Shown here in pieces: positions 1 through 11,300 of a stretch of 64,000 bases of DNA. Numbering within the stretch: position 1 is the first letter of the stretch; the number at the start of each line of letters is the position of its first letter. Below the pieces are notes generated by a model, which was given only the letters and a program-made list of their open reading frames with translations, was not told the origin of the DNA and ran no database searches. This DNA comes from Pteria penguin (lineage: Eukaryota; Mollusca; Bivalvia; Pterioida; Pteriidae): NCBI GenBank assembly GCA_035048485.1, contig CM068587.1, positions 44,701,496-44,765,495 on the forward strand, written 5' to 3'. A program made the position numbers and the translations under genes.

Positions 1-1090
1 AGTAAGCTATTCCAGAAATTAAACCTAAAAGTGTGATGACTTCGTCAATAAAACAAAACTGCAACAATTTCAGAAACGCTGTTCCTATTACCTCCTGTGC
101 AATTCCACGCAAGGATACAAATACGCTTAATTCCAAAGCATTAAGACAAAATGGAGAATCCGTCGCAAAATAAATTTCTGTTGTATTCTTCCCTAGAAAC
201 CCTATTTCCAAAAATCCAAAAGCGACAATGGCTAAGATATAACGCGACCGAAGACCTTGGGAGTTATCGTAATAAAATCCCACTAAGTTTTTCACTTTAG
301 CAATAACACTAAAATTGTTCGATCTATTTCTCTCTTGCATAGTCTCTGGAAACACAGAAATGATCAGAATCGCTGTAATAAGCGATAAACCAGCAGATAC
401 TACAATCGGGTAGAGATACCCGTGTTCTTGATACGTTTTCACGATATATCCCGCTATAAATGTACCGCCTACAAAGCCCACACCTATACTCACTGCCATT
501 AAACTTATAAGAAAAGAGCGAGATTTGTCTGGTCGGCTCAAGTCAGCTATACAGGCCGATCCAATTGATAAAGTAGTCACCCATCCCCCCGCACAGCCCT
601 CGACAAAAAAGAAAATCACAAAATAATAGATGTTCCAATCACACCATACAGCCAATGCACAGAAGATGTTCTTGATGAAGGTTCCCGTGATAGGTATAAT
701 AATGAACCGTTTCCTCCCGTAATTATCGGTTAACGACGATAAAATAGTTCCGGTTAATATAATCGGTAATCCGCTGGCGAGCGACACATACACTGACCAC
801 TTTGCCGCCATTTGTTGTACATCCACTTGTTCTATATAGGCTGTAGATGACGTGTTAATATCACGTATACAGTCTGTCTGGTTAAAAACAACGTCTGAAT
901 TCGGGTATAAATATATCTTGAAGTACTGAAGCGCGTACTCGTTTATTGTGTAGTACGTCATCACGTATGTCAGCGTTTGCATTAATGTCACAAACACAAT
1001 GAATCCTACAGCAAACAGCCGTAGCGATCGAGACATCTTGCGTCCTACGACTTCTGAAGGTGGCGGAGCTTGCAGTTCCTCGGCGTCCAT
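1..1090 (-). CDS. SLC46-like major facilitator transporter, N-terminal 363 residues (partial)
   Basis: An uninterrupted reading frame begins at ATG 1088-1090 and runs off the left edge, giving 363 codons plus one base. It resembles the SLC46 / proton-coupled folate transporter branch of the major facilitator superfamily. Those proteins are multi-pass membrane symporters for folates and other small organic molecules. Visible features: a polar N-terminus (MDAEELQAPPPSEVVGRK), hydrophobic TM1 at about residues 24-46, an extracellular loop with sequons NQT (70) and NTS (79), and TM2 at about 99-119. The MFS loop 2-3 signature follows as TDNYGRKRF (121-129), then TMs at about 130-148, 152-172, 192-217 and 226-247. 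A cytosolic loop with QERNRSNN leads into TM7 at about 283-300. Family members are about 450-500 residues, so roughly 100 are missing. The substrate cannot be told from sequence. This start is the first ATG after a good splice acceptor. Confidence 0.85.
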   Translation of the reverse strand, partial: MDAEELQAPPPSEVVGRKMSRSLRLFAVGFIVFVTLMQTLTYVMTYYTINEYALQYFKIYLYPNSDVVFNQTDCIRDINTSSTAYIEQVDVQQMAAKWSVYVSLASGLPIILTGTILSSLTDNYGRKRFIIIPITGTFIKNIFCALAVWCDWNIYYFVIFFFVEGCAGGWVTTLSIGSACIADLSRPDKSRSFLISLMAVSIGVGFVGGTFIAGYIVKTYQEHGYLYPIVVSAGLSLITAILIISVFPETMQERNRSNNFSVIAKVKNLVGFYYDNSQGLRSRYILAIVAFGFLEIGFLGKNTTEIYFATDSPFCLNALELSVFVSLRGIAQEVIGTAFLKLLQFCFIDEVITLLGLISGIAY

Positions 1091-1147
1091 TGTTACTGAA
1101 TATTTTCTGGCTGGATTAAAAGGGACCCTTAATAAACTCTAAAATCC

Positions 1148-1296
1148 CTGAAAGAAAGCAAAACATTGTTTAATGTCCAACATTCACACGAACAAATATT
1201 TGGAGCACTTATTCCCTATATGTTCCCACTAAGTTAATACCATATCGTTATTTCATTCCTAATAAAACTTCACACTTTTGTTTCCTTTTTGCTCAC
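1148..1296 (-). other. Putative 5'UTR intron of the SLC46-like gene
   Basis: On the minus strand a pyrimidine-rich acceptor (tgctttctttcag) ends at 1148, 57 bases before the ATG. A strong donor (aatag/gtgagc) begins at 1296. Together they define a plausible 149-bp GT-AG intron in the 5' leader, with a non-coding first exon ending at 1297. The transcription start upstream of about 1300 is not determined. This is inference from splice motifs only. Confidence 0.5.
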
Positions 1297-1865
1297 CTAT
1301 TTTCTGCTTTTCACTATACAGGTATATTTATACAAAACTTCCTGTAGCACGTACACTTGCGACTGAATAATATTCCGTGGACAGGATAGAGGGACACACA
1401 GTGTGCAGTAAAATATATCGTGAAAATGGCGCTGCATTCTGTTGTCACTGTAACCCTCCGCTCGCTGGTCGAGCGAGTAATTGTCTTATTTAGGGGGTCA
1501 TAATTTGTTGCTTGAAACATAAGCAGACAAAGATTACTCGAGTGTTACACGTTCTCGCCCCCAATCTGTACCTTAATACAGCCAGTAACTTTTAAAGGAC
1601 TTGCCATTATCAGAAAGGGGTTGTGTCTTGTAAATCACTAGTTCAAAAAGATTGATTTCTAATTCTTTTTGCGAAAAACATTTATGAACTTTAAGGTATG
1701 GGAATATTTAAACACAGTTCATGAGTATTGGTAAATGCAGGTTGATTTATATAATTTCACCTGAAGATGCTACAATATGGTGCAAGTCATTATTGTAAGA
1801 AAGCAAAGAGTTTAGATCAGGATAAGCTTGAGTTGTATTTCAAATATTTCTCACTTTACCTGTCC

Positions 1866-2998
1866 CTGTTACAGGACCAGGATGGGTTCTCTCGTGTGAT
1901 ACACGTACAAACAAAATGAATCAACTCCTCACTCGATGAAGACAAGGATGGATTCTCTCGTGTGATACATGTATAAACAAAATGAATCAACTCCTCACTC
2001 AATGAAGACCAGGATGGATTCTCTCGTGTGACACATGTACAAACAAAATGAATCAACTCCTCACTCGATGAAGACCAGGATGGATTCTCTCGTGTGATAC
2101 ATGTACAAACAAAATGAATCAACTCCTCACTCGATGAAGACAAGGATGGATTCTCTCGTGTGATACATGTACAAACAAAATGAATCAACTCCTCACTCAA
2201 TGAAGACCAGGATGGATTCTCTCGTGTGATACACGTACAAACAAAATGAATCAACTCCTCACTCAATGAAGACAAGGATGGATTCTCTCGTGTGACACAA
2301 TGTACAAATAAAATGAATCAACTCCTCACTCGATGAAGACAAGGATGGATTCTCTCGTGTGATACACGTACAAACAAAATGAATCAACTCCTCACTCAAT
2401 GAAGACAATGATGGATTCTCTCGTGTGACACAATGTACAAACAAAATGGATCAACTCCTCACTCAATGAAGACCAGGATGGATTCTTTCGTGTGACACAT
2501 GTACAAACAAAATGAATCAACTCCTCACTCGATGAAGACCAGGATGGATTCTCTCGTGTGATACATGTACAAACAAAATGAATCAACTCCTCACTCGATG
2601 AAGACCAGGATGGATTCTCTCGTGTGATACATATACAAACAAAATGAATCAACTCCTCACTCCATGAAGACCAGAATGGATTCTCTCGTGTGATACATGT
2701 ACAAAGAAAATGAATCAACTCCTAACTCCATGAAGACCAGGATGGATTCTCTCGTGTGACACATGTACAAACAAAATGAATCAACTCCTAACTCCATGAA
2801 GACCAGAATGGATTCTCTCGTGTGACACATGTACAAACAAAATGAATGAACTCCTCACTCGATGGTGACCAGGATGGATTCTCTCGTGTGACACATGTAC
2901 AAACAAAATGAATCAACTCCTCACTCAATGAAGACCAGGATGGATTCTCTCGTGTGACACATGTACAAACAAAATGAATCAACTGCTCACTCGATGAT
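1866..2998. repeat. 66-bp minisatellite, about 17 copies
   Basis: Tandem copies of a 66-bp unit contain gatggattctctcgtgtgat and tgaatcaactcctcactc. Copies differ at a few recurring positions: cgatg/caatg/ccatg, gaccag/gacaag, and gatacatg/gacacatg. Two copies carry a one-base insertion (gacacaatg). Because 66 is a multiple of three, the minus strand keeps long frames repeating an EELIHFVCTC-type peptide. The one-base indels break these and there is no sign of a gene. Confidence 0.95.
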
Positions 2999-3224
2999 AA
3001 AAAATGACGGGAACATATCTTAGTTACTAGTAAAATTTTACACAATATAAAATAATATTTTTATTTCAAAAACCTTAACCACATAAAAAATTATGTAACA
3101 AAGATCATTCAGAGAAGGGAAAGATAACCATGTTGCGAATTTTGATTTAAGTGATTGGTTATTTACAACACCATTTTGGCCAATTGGTTTGTTGCTATAT
3201 TACAGCACATCAAGATTGTTTCTT

Positions 3225-3331
3225 ATATTTATATTCGTGGTATCATAAATTTATACTAGTGATATCATATATTTATACTGGTGGTATCATATATTTATAC
3301 TGATGGTATCATATATATATATACTGGTGGT

Positions 3332-3410
<79 letters not shown>

Positions 3411-3640
3411 TGGTGGTATCATATATTTATACTGGTGATATCATATATTCAAACTGGTGGTATCATATATTTATACTGGTGGTATCATATATATATACTG
3501 GTGGTATCATATATTTATACTGGTGATATCATATATTTATACTGGTGGTATCATATATATATATATACTGGTGGTATCATATATTTATACTGGTGGTATA
3601 ATAGATTTATACTGGTGGTATCATATCTTGGTGTACTTCA
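3225..3640. repeat. 22-bp minisatellite interrupted by an (AT)n microsatellite
   Basis: About a dozen degenerate copies of a 22-bp unit (tggtggtatcatatatttat plus ac) surround a pure (AT) run at 3335-3408. The run probably expanded from the atatat inside the unit. Tyr/Ile-rich frames here are artefacts. Confidence 0.93.
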
Positions 3641-3654
3641 GGATGTAATGAACC

Positions 3655-3772
3655 CATCCAAATCAGCAAGGAATATTTTACAACGACTCGTGATGTCGAT
3701 TGCGGGTTCGAACCGGGACCTAGCTTCTTGTCCTTAGTTAAACACGGTACCGATTGAGTGGGACTACAAGAC
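3655..3772 (-). mobile_element. tRNA-derived SINE remnant
   Basis: On the minus strand a pol III B-box (ggttcgaaccc) lies downstream of an A-box-like stretch (cactcaatcggtaccg). This is the usual layout of a tRNA-derived SINE head. No folding tRNA cloverleaf or SINE tail was found. Confidence 0.5.
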
Positions 3773-3789
3773 AACATAGAAATCTCTTA

Positions 3790-4510
3790 TGTTCTGGTAT
3801 TGTTAATGTTATATGACTATATTTTTAATGCTATATTCCCATATTATTAATGTTATTTTCCCGTATTGTTCATGTTATATCCCCGTATTAATGTTATATT
3901 CCCGTATTGTTAATGTTATGTTACCGTATTATAAATGTTATATTCCCGTATTGTTAATGTTATGTTACCGTATTATAAATGTTATATTCCCGTATTGTTA
4001 ATGTTATATTTCCGTATTGTTTATGTCATATCCCCGTATTGTTAAGGTTATATTTAATGTTATCCCTGTATTGTTAATGTTATATTACCGTATTGTTAAT
4101 GTTATATTTCAGTATTGTTAATCTATATTTAATATTACATTACCGTATTGTTAATGTTACATTACTGTATTGTTAATGCTATATCCCCGTATAATAAATT
4201 TAATATCCCTGTATTGTTGATGTTATATTCCCGAATTTTTAATGTTATGTTACCATATTGTTAATGTTATATTCCCGTATTGTTAATGTTATATTTTTGT
4301 ATTGTTAATGTTATATCCCCGTATTGTTCATGTTATATTTTTGTATTGTTAATGTTATATCCCCGTATTGTTAATGTTATATTCCTGTATTGTTAATGTT
4401 ATATTCTCGTATTGTTAATGTTATATCCCCGTATTGTTAATATATTCCCGTATTGTACATGTTATATTCCCGTATTGCTAATGTTATATCCCCGTATTGT
4501 TCCAATCGTA
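3790..4510. repeat. 22-bp minisatellite (tattcccgtattgttaatgt unit)
   Basis: About 33 degenerate copies of a 22-bp unit, with one- to three-base variation in length. The same unit reappears as short blocks at about 5005-5085 and 5605-5650, separated by unrelated sequence. The array was therefore either split by insertions or partly copied. No long frame is meaningful here. Confidence 0.93.
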
Positions 4511-5004
4511 ACAACTCGTCCATTTCCGTACGCAAATACGACTCGTACGTACTACGTAGTCAGTCATTGGGACTACTTCCAGTTGTTATGTAAACACACA
4601 TGGCCATGATCAACATGCCTGTCACGTTTGCACTGAAATAGGCAATTATGCTTATTGCCTGCTTTTGTCTATATTTGTTTCTCTCTGAATGGATGAACTA
4701 GTATAAATTTTTCATGTCGGAGTCTACACACGTGCACTGGTTAAATGTCACTTCGAATTTCCTCTGATTCGTTTCCAATGCTCTAACATTTAAAATAAAA
4801 ATGTGAAATTTGCCACGATTACTGAATTACCATTACTATTGTATAATATTCATCAAAACGGGTATTACATTTCATACTGAACTTCTCATATCCTAAATTA
4901 CAAAAACAATCCTATGTACCTTTTTTCGCCTCATTTTGCAAAGTACTCCTACTACGAAAGCCGAAGTCTATTTTTGTAAAAAAAATGGCGACGGTGTTCC
5001 GATT
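4511..5004. other. Intergenic, nothing recognised
   Basis: AT-rich sequence with no convincing exon, RNA gene or repeat. It separates two blocks of the 22-bp minisatellite. Confidence 0.5.
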
Positions 5005-5084
5005 GGTATTGTTCATGTTATATTCCCGTATTGTTAATGTTATATCCCCGTATTGTTCATGTTATATTCCCGTATTGTTAATGT

Positions 5085-5218
5085 TATATATAGAATAAGT
5101 GTCTTATTTTGTGTTTTCATGCAGGAATAAAGTACAATGGCTGATGCATTTATGAGATATAATGCGCTAACTTTATTCCTGCATGAAAACACAAAATAAG
5201 ACACTTATTCTATATATA
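5085..5218. repeat. Near-perfect inverted repeat (48-bp arms, 38-bp spacer)
   Basis: The arm at 5085-5132 (tatatatagaataagtgtct...) is repeated in reverse complement at 5171-5218, around a spacer at 5133-5170. It sits inside a block of the 22-bp minisatellite. The ends are TA-rich (tatata/tagaataagtgtc), so a Tc1/mariner-type MITE with TA duplication is possible but cannot be shown. Confidence 0.9.
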
Positions 5219-5809
5219 TGCGCTTTTAACTCCAAAATATCATACTGGAAACTTCCATTTCCTATTTATAAACCGCGTCATTAAATCATTCCGGAGGGAA
5301 GTTATAAGTTGAAAGAAACAGCTGGTGTCCCATGACAACGTAACGTTTATCCAGAATGACATACTTTCGTCGAATGTCAAGCACTTTAGCGCAAAATACG
5401 ACTTTACTGACGTCAAGCAAGGTTGGAAATGTCGAACCTTGCATTATGACGTCATAAGCTTAACAATCAAAAGTCTGCCAAACAACACTTTCTGTAATGA
5501 AAAGTGGGTCAAATATGGGCGTTATGACGTCACGGATCAATGTACTTTATACAGAAATAAAATACATAGGTCTTGAAAGCTTTATCCCCGGCAATTAGTG
5601 GTTGTGCATATATATCCCCGTATTGTTCATATTATATTCCCGTATACTATTGTTAATATTAATATTATAATCAAATCAACTTCATGATATCAATATACAT
5701 CTAAAAGACATGTACGGTATTCCCACCTCTTTTCTTCATATTTGTTCAAAAATTTCTAGTGTGGACTGATCAAATTTAACTGGCGTAGGATTCAGCCAAT
5801 AATTGTCTA
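5219..5809. other. Intergenic stretch with three perfect CRE palindromes
   Basis: TGACGTCA occurs at 5408-5415, 5447-5454 and 5525-5532, and again just outside at 5822-5829. An 83-codon plus-strand frame covers the cluster but has no recognisable domain. A relic of the 22-bp minisatellite lies at about 5605-5650. Confidence 0.55.
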
Positions 5810-5814
5810 CTCTC

Positions 5815-6085
5815 GCCGAAGTGACGTCATACAGCATTCATCATATATCACTTCCTTACAAACCACCATAATTAGGCTATCACGTGGCGTCATTCTGCAT
5901 TCATCATATCATATCCTTACATACAGCCTTATTTAGATTTTGAGGTGGCGCCATATAGCATTCGTCATATCACTTCCTTACATACAACCTTACCGGTAAA
6001 TAGGCTGCCAGGTGACGCCATGCTGCATTCGCCATAATACTTCCTTACATACAGCATTAAATAGGCTGCCAGGTGACAAAGTCTC
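5815..6085. repeat. Degenerate ~64-bp tandem repeat, about 4 copies
   Basis: Repeated blocks of the form gtgacgtcat...gcattcatcatatcacttccttacatacagc...aggctgcca start near 5821, 5884, 5944 and 6012. They have diverged by substitutions and small indels. Confidence 0.7.
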
Positions 6086-7675
6086 CCTCTTTTGGCCACA
6101 ATTTTACAAGGCATGTATAGATGATAAGGCTGAAAACACTCAAATAATATGAGTTACACTCCAGATCTGGCACCTAAGTGGTCGAAATGGGCCTATATCA
6201 CTCACCTGATCACCTTGTGCACATGAGATTCTTAAAAAGTATCTGAATGTTCTCTTATATGAGTATTCTTCAGAAATTTTATTTTAGAACTGTACTTAAA
6301 TCAACACCACATCATTCTAAAACACTCTCATATAATCAGTTTCTTATTCTATATAGCTTATAAAAACTATACGTCGTTTCTCTTCATAATGAGTTTACCT
6401 CCTGGACTCTTTGCCCTGATTAGATTCAAATAAAAAGAGCAGCAGGGCGTATAAGGAGCATTGAATACATTAATTCATGCCAAGTTTTGTAGAAATCCTT
6501 TTATTTGTTCTGAAGAAGTCCATTAAAGCTAAATCTTTCCAATTACAATTATTTTTCTTAAAATGAAATAAAACATAGAAAATAAATGCATTATCAGCAA
6601 CTTATCATGAGAAATTTGAAAACTGCAAAAAGAACAAGAATCGAAAAGACGTAAGAAATAACATCTAAATTCCTATATCGAAATGTAACCAAAAACAAGA
6701 CCATTTCTATTAGATCACTCTGATGCATTCAGTTTATACTTATCGCAGCTTCCAGTCTGAAGAAGGTTGTCAAAGGAGGAAACCCTTTTCGGTTTATATC
6801 GCACCGCCATAGATCCACCTCTTGACAATTCTGGCCAGAAATAACAACTTTTATTGGGGACCTTAAGGACTTCATCCGTACCACGTTTCATCAAATCCCT
6901 CTAGCGGTTTAGTTTAGAAGAAGTGAAAATGTGAAAAGTTTACGGACAACAGACGGACCGCACACTATGACAATATCTCACTTCAGCCTTTGACTCAGGT
7001 TAGCTAAACATGCTCATCTGCCTTAGAGATTTAACGTGAAACGATTGGGTGCCAATCACAGAAGTTCTCGAATGGCTCATGACGTCACTTTATAACGATG
7101 GATCTTATTATAAATAAATAAATAAATCTGATGTAAGCTTGGAGAAATGAATAAAGTGCAACCATAATTTAATATTTTCTATGTACAACGTCTTCACATG
7201 AAAAGTAAACAAGCGCAATTTATATGAGCTAGTACAATAACAATTAAATGCATGTACTTAATTGACGCGCAAAGAAAAAAAAAAATACGCACAAGTACAT
7301 GAACATTCACCGATTTTCTATTGTTTGTTCTAGTTATTCATTAGATAATTAGGGAAGCATGGGTGGGTCTGTCCTCATCGTATTCACTGGATGTTAATGT
7401 CATACACTGTCTTGTATCGCTGTGGTCTACCCAGCTACAATTACTACCCGCTTTCAGTTAACCTGCTTAAGCCTAGTCGGGACCCCGCCCTAAGGGAAGT
7501 TTCTCATCCGCTCTGACATCCAAAATCCGGGTATAAAGCTTTAGTATTGTAATTTATCTACCATTAGTTTATTATATACATGAGAAAAATAAAATCACAG
7601 TAACTAAGTGAGAACAGCTTCATTTGAGAAAGATAGACTAGCATTCTTACTTGCCTTTCGAATTTCTGAAAATGG
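6086..7675. other. Intergenic, nothing recognised
   Basis: No exon, transposon end or RNA gene could be supported. There is a short taaa run near 7112 and a perfect TGACGTCA at 7080-7087. Confidence 0.45.
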
Positions 7676-8029
7676 CAGAGATGTTGAAATTAACCGGTCC
7701 GACCGGCAAACCGGTGAAAATTGGCTATGACCGGTTGAATGAACGAATCCACCGGTCCAAATGACAGGTAATACTGCAGCAACAGATGACATTTTTAAGA
7801 GTTGCCTAATCCATTGAATCTTATTCTTTTAAGGGAAGTGTGACTTTCCGCACTATCGTTGGGACGATTCCATTCGGTATGCACAATGAGCGACACTGAG
7901 ACAGGCAAGATCAAGAAATGACTTTTTAGGGGCCGATATTCGGCCCCATTTCCAACACCAAATAGTATTTTTTCTCCACTTTGTTCCCTTAAAATTCCCA
8001 ACTTTACATAATCAAATTTATTGACCGAC

Positions 8030-8136
8030 ACTTGTGTCCTCTTCTAACTTTAAATTTAGTGATTTAAAATGAGCACATGACTATTTCATGTGCTCATTTT
8101 AAATCACTAAATTTAAAGTTAGAAGAGGACACTTGT
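8030..8136. mobile_element. Palindromic micro-element flanked by a 6-bp direct repeat
   Basis: Perfect 45-bp arms, GTCCTCTTCTAACTTTAAAT... and its reverse complement, lie at 8036-8080 and 8086-8130 around a five-base loop (ctatt). ACTTGT is present immediately outside both ends (8030-8035 and 8131-8136). A similar element lies at 48284-48348. Confidence 0.75.
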
Positions 8137-8951
8137 TCAATCGCACGATATTTTCAATTGTAACCAGCACGTCCGACACAAAATGTAAATCTCCGTCACC
8201 CGCACCAACTTAATTTTCGGATTGGGAAAGTAGTTTTCGATGTTGTTCTTACCGATGGAAAATGAAATTCAAAATTCCGCAGCTATAATATTAATACGTC
8301 AATAAATATCATAATTTTTGAAATAAAGAGTCAATTCCGTCATCCGAAATTTCCTGTCTACAAGGCATTTCAAATGATTTGTATACGGAAGTTAATTGAC
8401 TGTGACATGTAACTGTCGTAAATATTTAATACCTGCTGTGATCACTTAGAATAAAGTTGTTTTGCTACTGATAAGATACAAATTTCGTGTGAATGGAAAA
8501 TACACCCATATGGGAATATATTGCAGTGCTCCTAAACACCAAAACTAACAAAATAATAATATTGTTCCAATCACGGACCCTAATTTACTGCATCAACGAA
8601 AGCTATGTTAAAATAATGCACTGTTGAAATATCTAAATAAATTACTAGTACATTAATTAATATATTTTGTGTAGCATATCACAAAAACGATGTCATGATC
8701 AGAATAGTGTTCACGGCCAACAATCAAAACCAGCTGTCTCAATGATTCAACTTGATTCAGTCATAACTAAATTCATACGAAGGGCAGGCATATCAATGTA
8801 TAAAACGCGATGTACTTGAAATAAACAAATATTAATGTTGATAATACTGATTTTTTAATTTTTTAATTGAATATTTTTCCCAATTTGAATCAAAACGACG
8901 CTTTTTTCGAATTGAAAAGGTCCTGGCCCCAGTCCCAAAATACACAGAGAC

Positions 8952-8972
8952 GGCTCTCTCTCTCTCTCTCTC

Positions 8973-9018
<46 letters not shown>
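8952..9018. repeat. (CT)n-(GA)n self-complementary microsatellite
   Basis: A CT run switches directly to a GA run (ctctctctagagagag), which would fold on itself. It lies inside the hAT-like element. Confidence 0.95.
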
Positions 9019-9020
<2 letters not shown>

Positions 9021-9440
9021 TGGGTAGAGATTGAGGAGGAGTAAGACTAGTCTAAGATTTTGAAATATAATTCTAGATAGTGAACATGCGAAGAGGAGCG
9101 AGAGAGTAATGTTGATTGTGAGCAGAGTGAAAGTGAAAATACATATTATTAGAGAAAAAGAAATCAAATATACCGATAATTGAAATGAATTAACACTTTA
9201 CAACAAAAGAAGAACTACAACTATTAATACTGATTTATCTATAGTTGTCGGTCCGGTGAAAATGTGTTCGAACCGGTTAATTCAGTCCAGTCACCGGTCC
9301 GAATGACCGGTTGGTTTGAAAAAATTTCAACATCTCTGAAATGGGGGTGCCATCAAAGCGTGTTCTGGAGATGCTTCGGTTTTATATATATATGTGGTGC
9401 TCCAATTCAAAAGTATATATACTTCTTTAGACCTTGAGGT

Positions 9441-9506
9441 CCGGCGTAGCTCAATCGGTTGAGTGCTTGGCCCGTGACTGAAAGATCCTGGGTTCGAGAA
9501 CAAGGA
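9441..9506 (+). mobile_element. tRNA-like SINE head fragment
   Basis: A-box (gtagctcaatcggttgag) and B-box (gggttcgag) are about 35 bases apart. The acceptor stem is not conserved and the sequence then becomes non-tRNA, so this is a SINE relic rather than a tRNA gene. Confidence 0.55.
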
Positions 9507-9597
9507 ATCAAATAAACAAATCTTACGGGCTGGTGGAAAGGACGGATACAGAAGTAGTAATGTTATACAGATATACATGTACATCATTTAGGTTCGA

Positions 9598-9755
9598 GGT
9601 GTAATGTTAAGCGCTTGGCTTACGGCATCGGCGATCCGAGTTCGATTCCCGGATTGCACCACTATGCTCAAGAGGTTGGTTACCTCCTTTTTCCATGTTG
9701 CAATATGGTTGTCAATTGTTGAATGCGACGTAAAACACCAACCAAACAACCATCT
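9598..9755 (+). mobile_element. tRNA-derived SINE, family B
   Basis: The order is gcgcttggcttacggc, B-box gagttcgattcccgg, then body ctatgctcaagaggttggtt, then 3' tail gcgacgtaaaacaccaacc. Related copies lie at 30970-31128 and, inverted, at 35941-36108. A tail alone is at 28983-29022. Confidence 0.8.
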
Positions 9756-11010
9756 CACCTACCTTGTATTCTCCCCTACCACACTACAGGGGCCTACATC
9801 ATTCTGACGTAACGGGATCCAGCCCAGGAGATCCATCTCGGGTAGTCCCCAATTCGTCAGGGTGTCTCAGACTTCCTTCAGATGAGACAGTAAACACAGA
9901 GGTCCCATGTCATGGTAAAATATCACCACTTTGTGGCGTAATATATCATAATCATTCCCTGACCGTGTACCATACATACACGAGTCAACGACCTTTACTT
10001 TCATTTTATACATGGTACAGACTGACAGAGGTATCATACTTTGTATTTAACGACAGACATCATCGTAACAAGTTACATATCAGCTGATAGGGCTATCATT
10101 TATTATACGGTAAATACCCCAAGATTTAACAATACTGGCTTTTCATGTCCAGTTAATCCGGAATGATCTCCCCTTTAGGACCTCTCATTCATCAATGGCT
10201 GAAGTCTTTGTTTACATACGTCTCACAAACGTAATGGTGATTTATAACTCATGGGGATAAATATTTAATAAGAATATGCTATATGTATAAAATCGCTAAC
10301 CAATGTATCGAAATAGATACGACATAAAGAACTACACTTACCAATCATTGACGATATTGGAGTTTAGACACCGTACAGGAAGTAAACATTCATAGGTCAC
10401 GAGATGTAACGTTTAAATATAGGTTAAATATATGAAGGGGCCTTCCAAGGGGAGGCGACTCAGTTCTGTTATCAGTACGTCCCGAGTGTATCTATTCGAC
10501 ACGTCGGGAATGTTCACCAAAACTGGATTATCGACACCGAGCAAACAGGAATGTGCTGAGGAGAGGAAATGACCACGTGACACTTAAGATGATAAATTTT
10601 AAAACTGATTTAGGGAATTCCCATTGTGGTTTTTCCAAAATCTCCAATTTTGCAATCATAATACACTACAGAGGATATATGGAAAACCTTATTGTTTATT
10701 ATTTATTTATTTCAAAAATAATAATTATTATTATTGGTTATTGGGGTCTTTCTTTTTACTTTCATTAGAATGAAACATTCTTATAAAAAAGAAACATTAC
10801 TAAACTAGATGCAACTATAATAAAGTCCAACTCGCCAAAATAAATCTGGAAACTTTATACTTCACATGTCTTCGGACTTATTCAAGACCGCCATACAGGA
10901 ATCATGTCACCACAGTCTCACTACGCATCGCCATCCTCGTTCCTAGTTCCGTTACAATCCGTGACAATCTTCGTCACGATAAGTTTCAGAACACCAAAAT
11001 TACGTTGAGT
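9756..11010. other. Intergenic with a possible diverged SINE-A relic
   Basis: The piece at about 9830-9920 (gatgagacagtaaacacaga followed by ggtcccatgtcatgg) matches the central part of the family A SINE seen at 55351. The rest, to about 11010, shows nothing recognisable. Confidence 0.4.
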
Positions 11011-11179
11011 CAGAGGGGTCGACCGGGGTGTGGACCCACCCCGAGGTTCGGTGAAATTTACTTTACTTGTTATTTTTCTATATTAGATAAGTAATTTTAC
11101 ACACAAAAACATTTGTAGACCCCCTCTTGAAAAATTCATTGGGTGGACCCTCTCGGTAGAAATCATGGATCCGCACCTG
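11011..11179. mobile_element. Small MITE, ggatccgcacctg type, left-truncated
   Basis: The interior (gtgtggacccaccccgaggt, then ttgttatttttctat) aligns with the longer copy at 43386-43566. The right end, ggatccgcacctg, is kept. The left terminal 13 bases or so are missing. Confidence 0.6.
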
Positions 11180-11300
11180 AGAGAGGACGAATGGCATCAA
11201 CTGTCAAGGCTTACTTCCCTTTGAACCAAAAGCGAAAATGTTCACCACTTTATGAGCGATTTTAGGAAAATAGCCCGAGATTGCAATGTCAGTTTTGAAT

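Larger units (their letters stand above)
7676..9338. mobile_element. hAT-like non-autonomous element, ~1.66 kb
   Basis: The left end starts CAGAGATGTTGAAATTAACC and the right end finishes in the inverse complement, TTTCAACATCTCTG. Both are followed inward by repeated accggt motifs. CAGRGATG-type ends are typical of hAT elements. The flanks share aaatgg, slightly out of register, so the target duplication is not clean. No transposase frame is visible. The interior holds a palindromic insertion (8036-8130) and a CT/GA run. Confidence 0.6.

Noticed and set aside
5325..5576. 83-codon plus-strand frame as a gene
   Set aside because: No domain, no neighbouring exon, and it overlaps the CRE cluster, which suggests non-coding or repeat-derived sequence.
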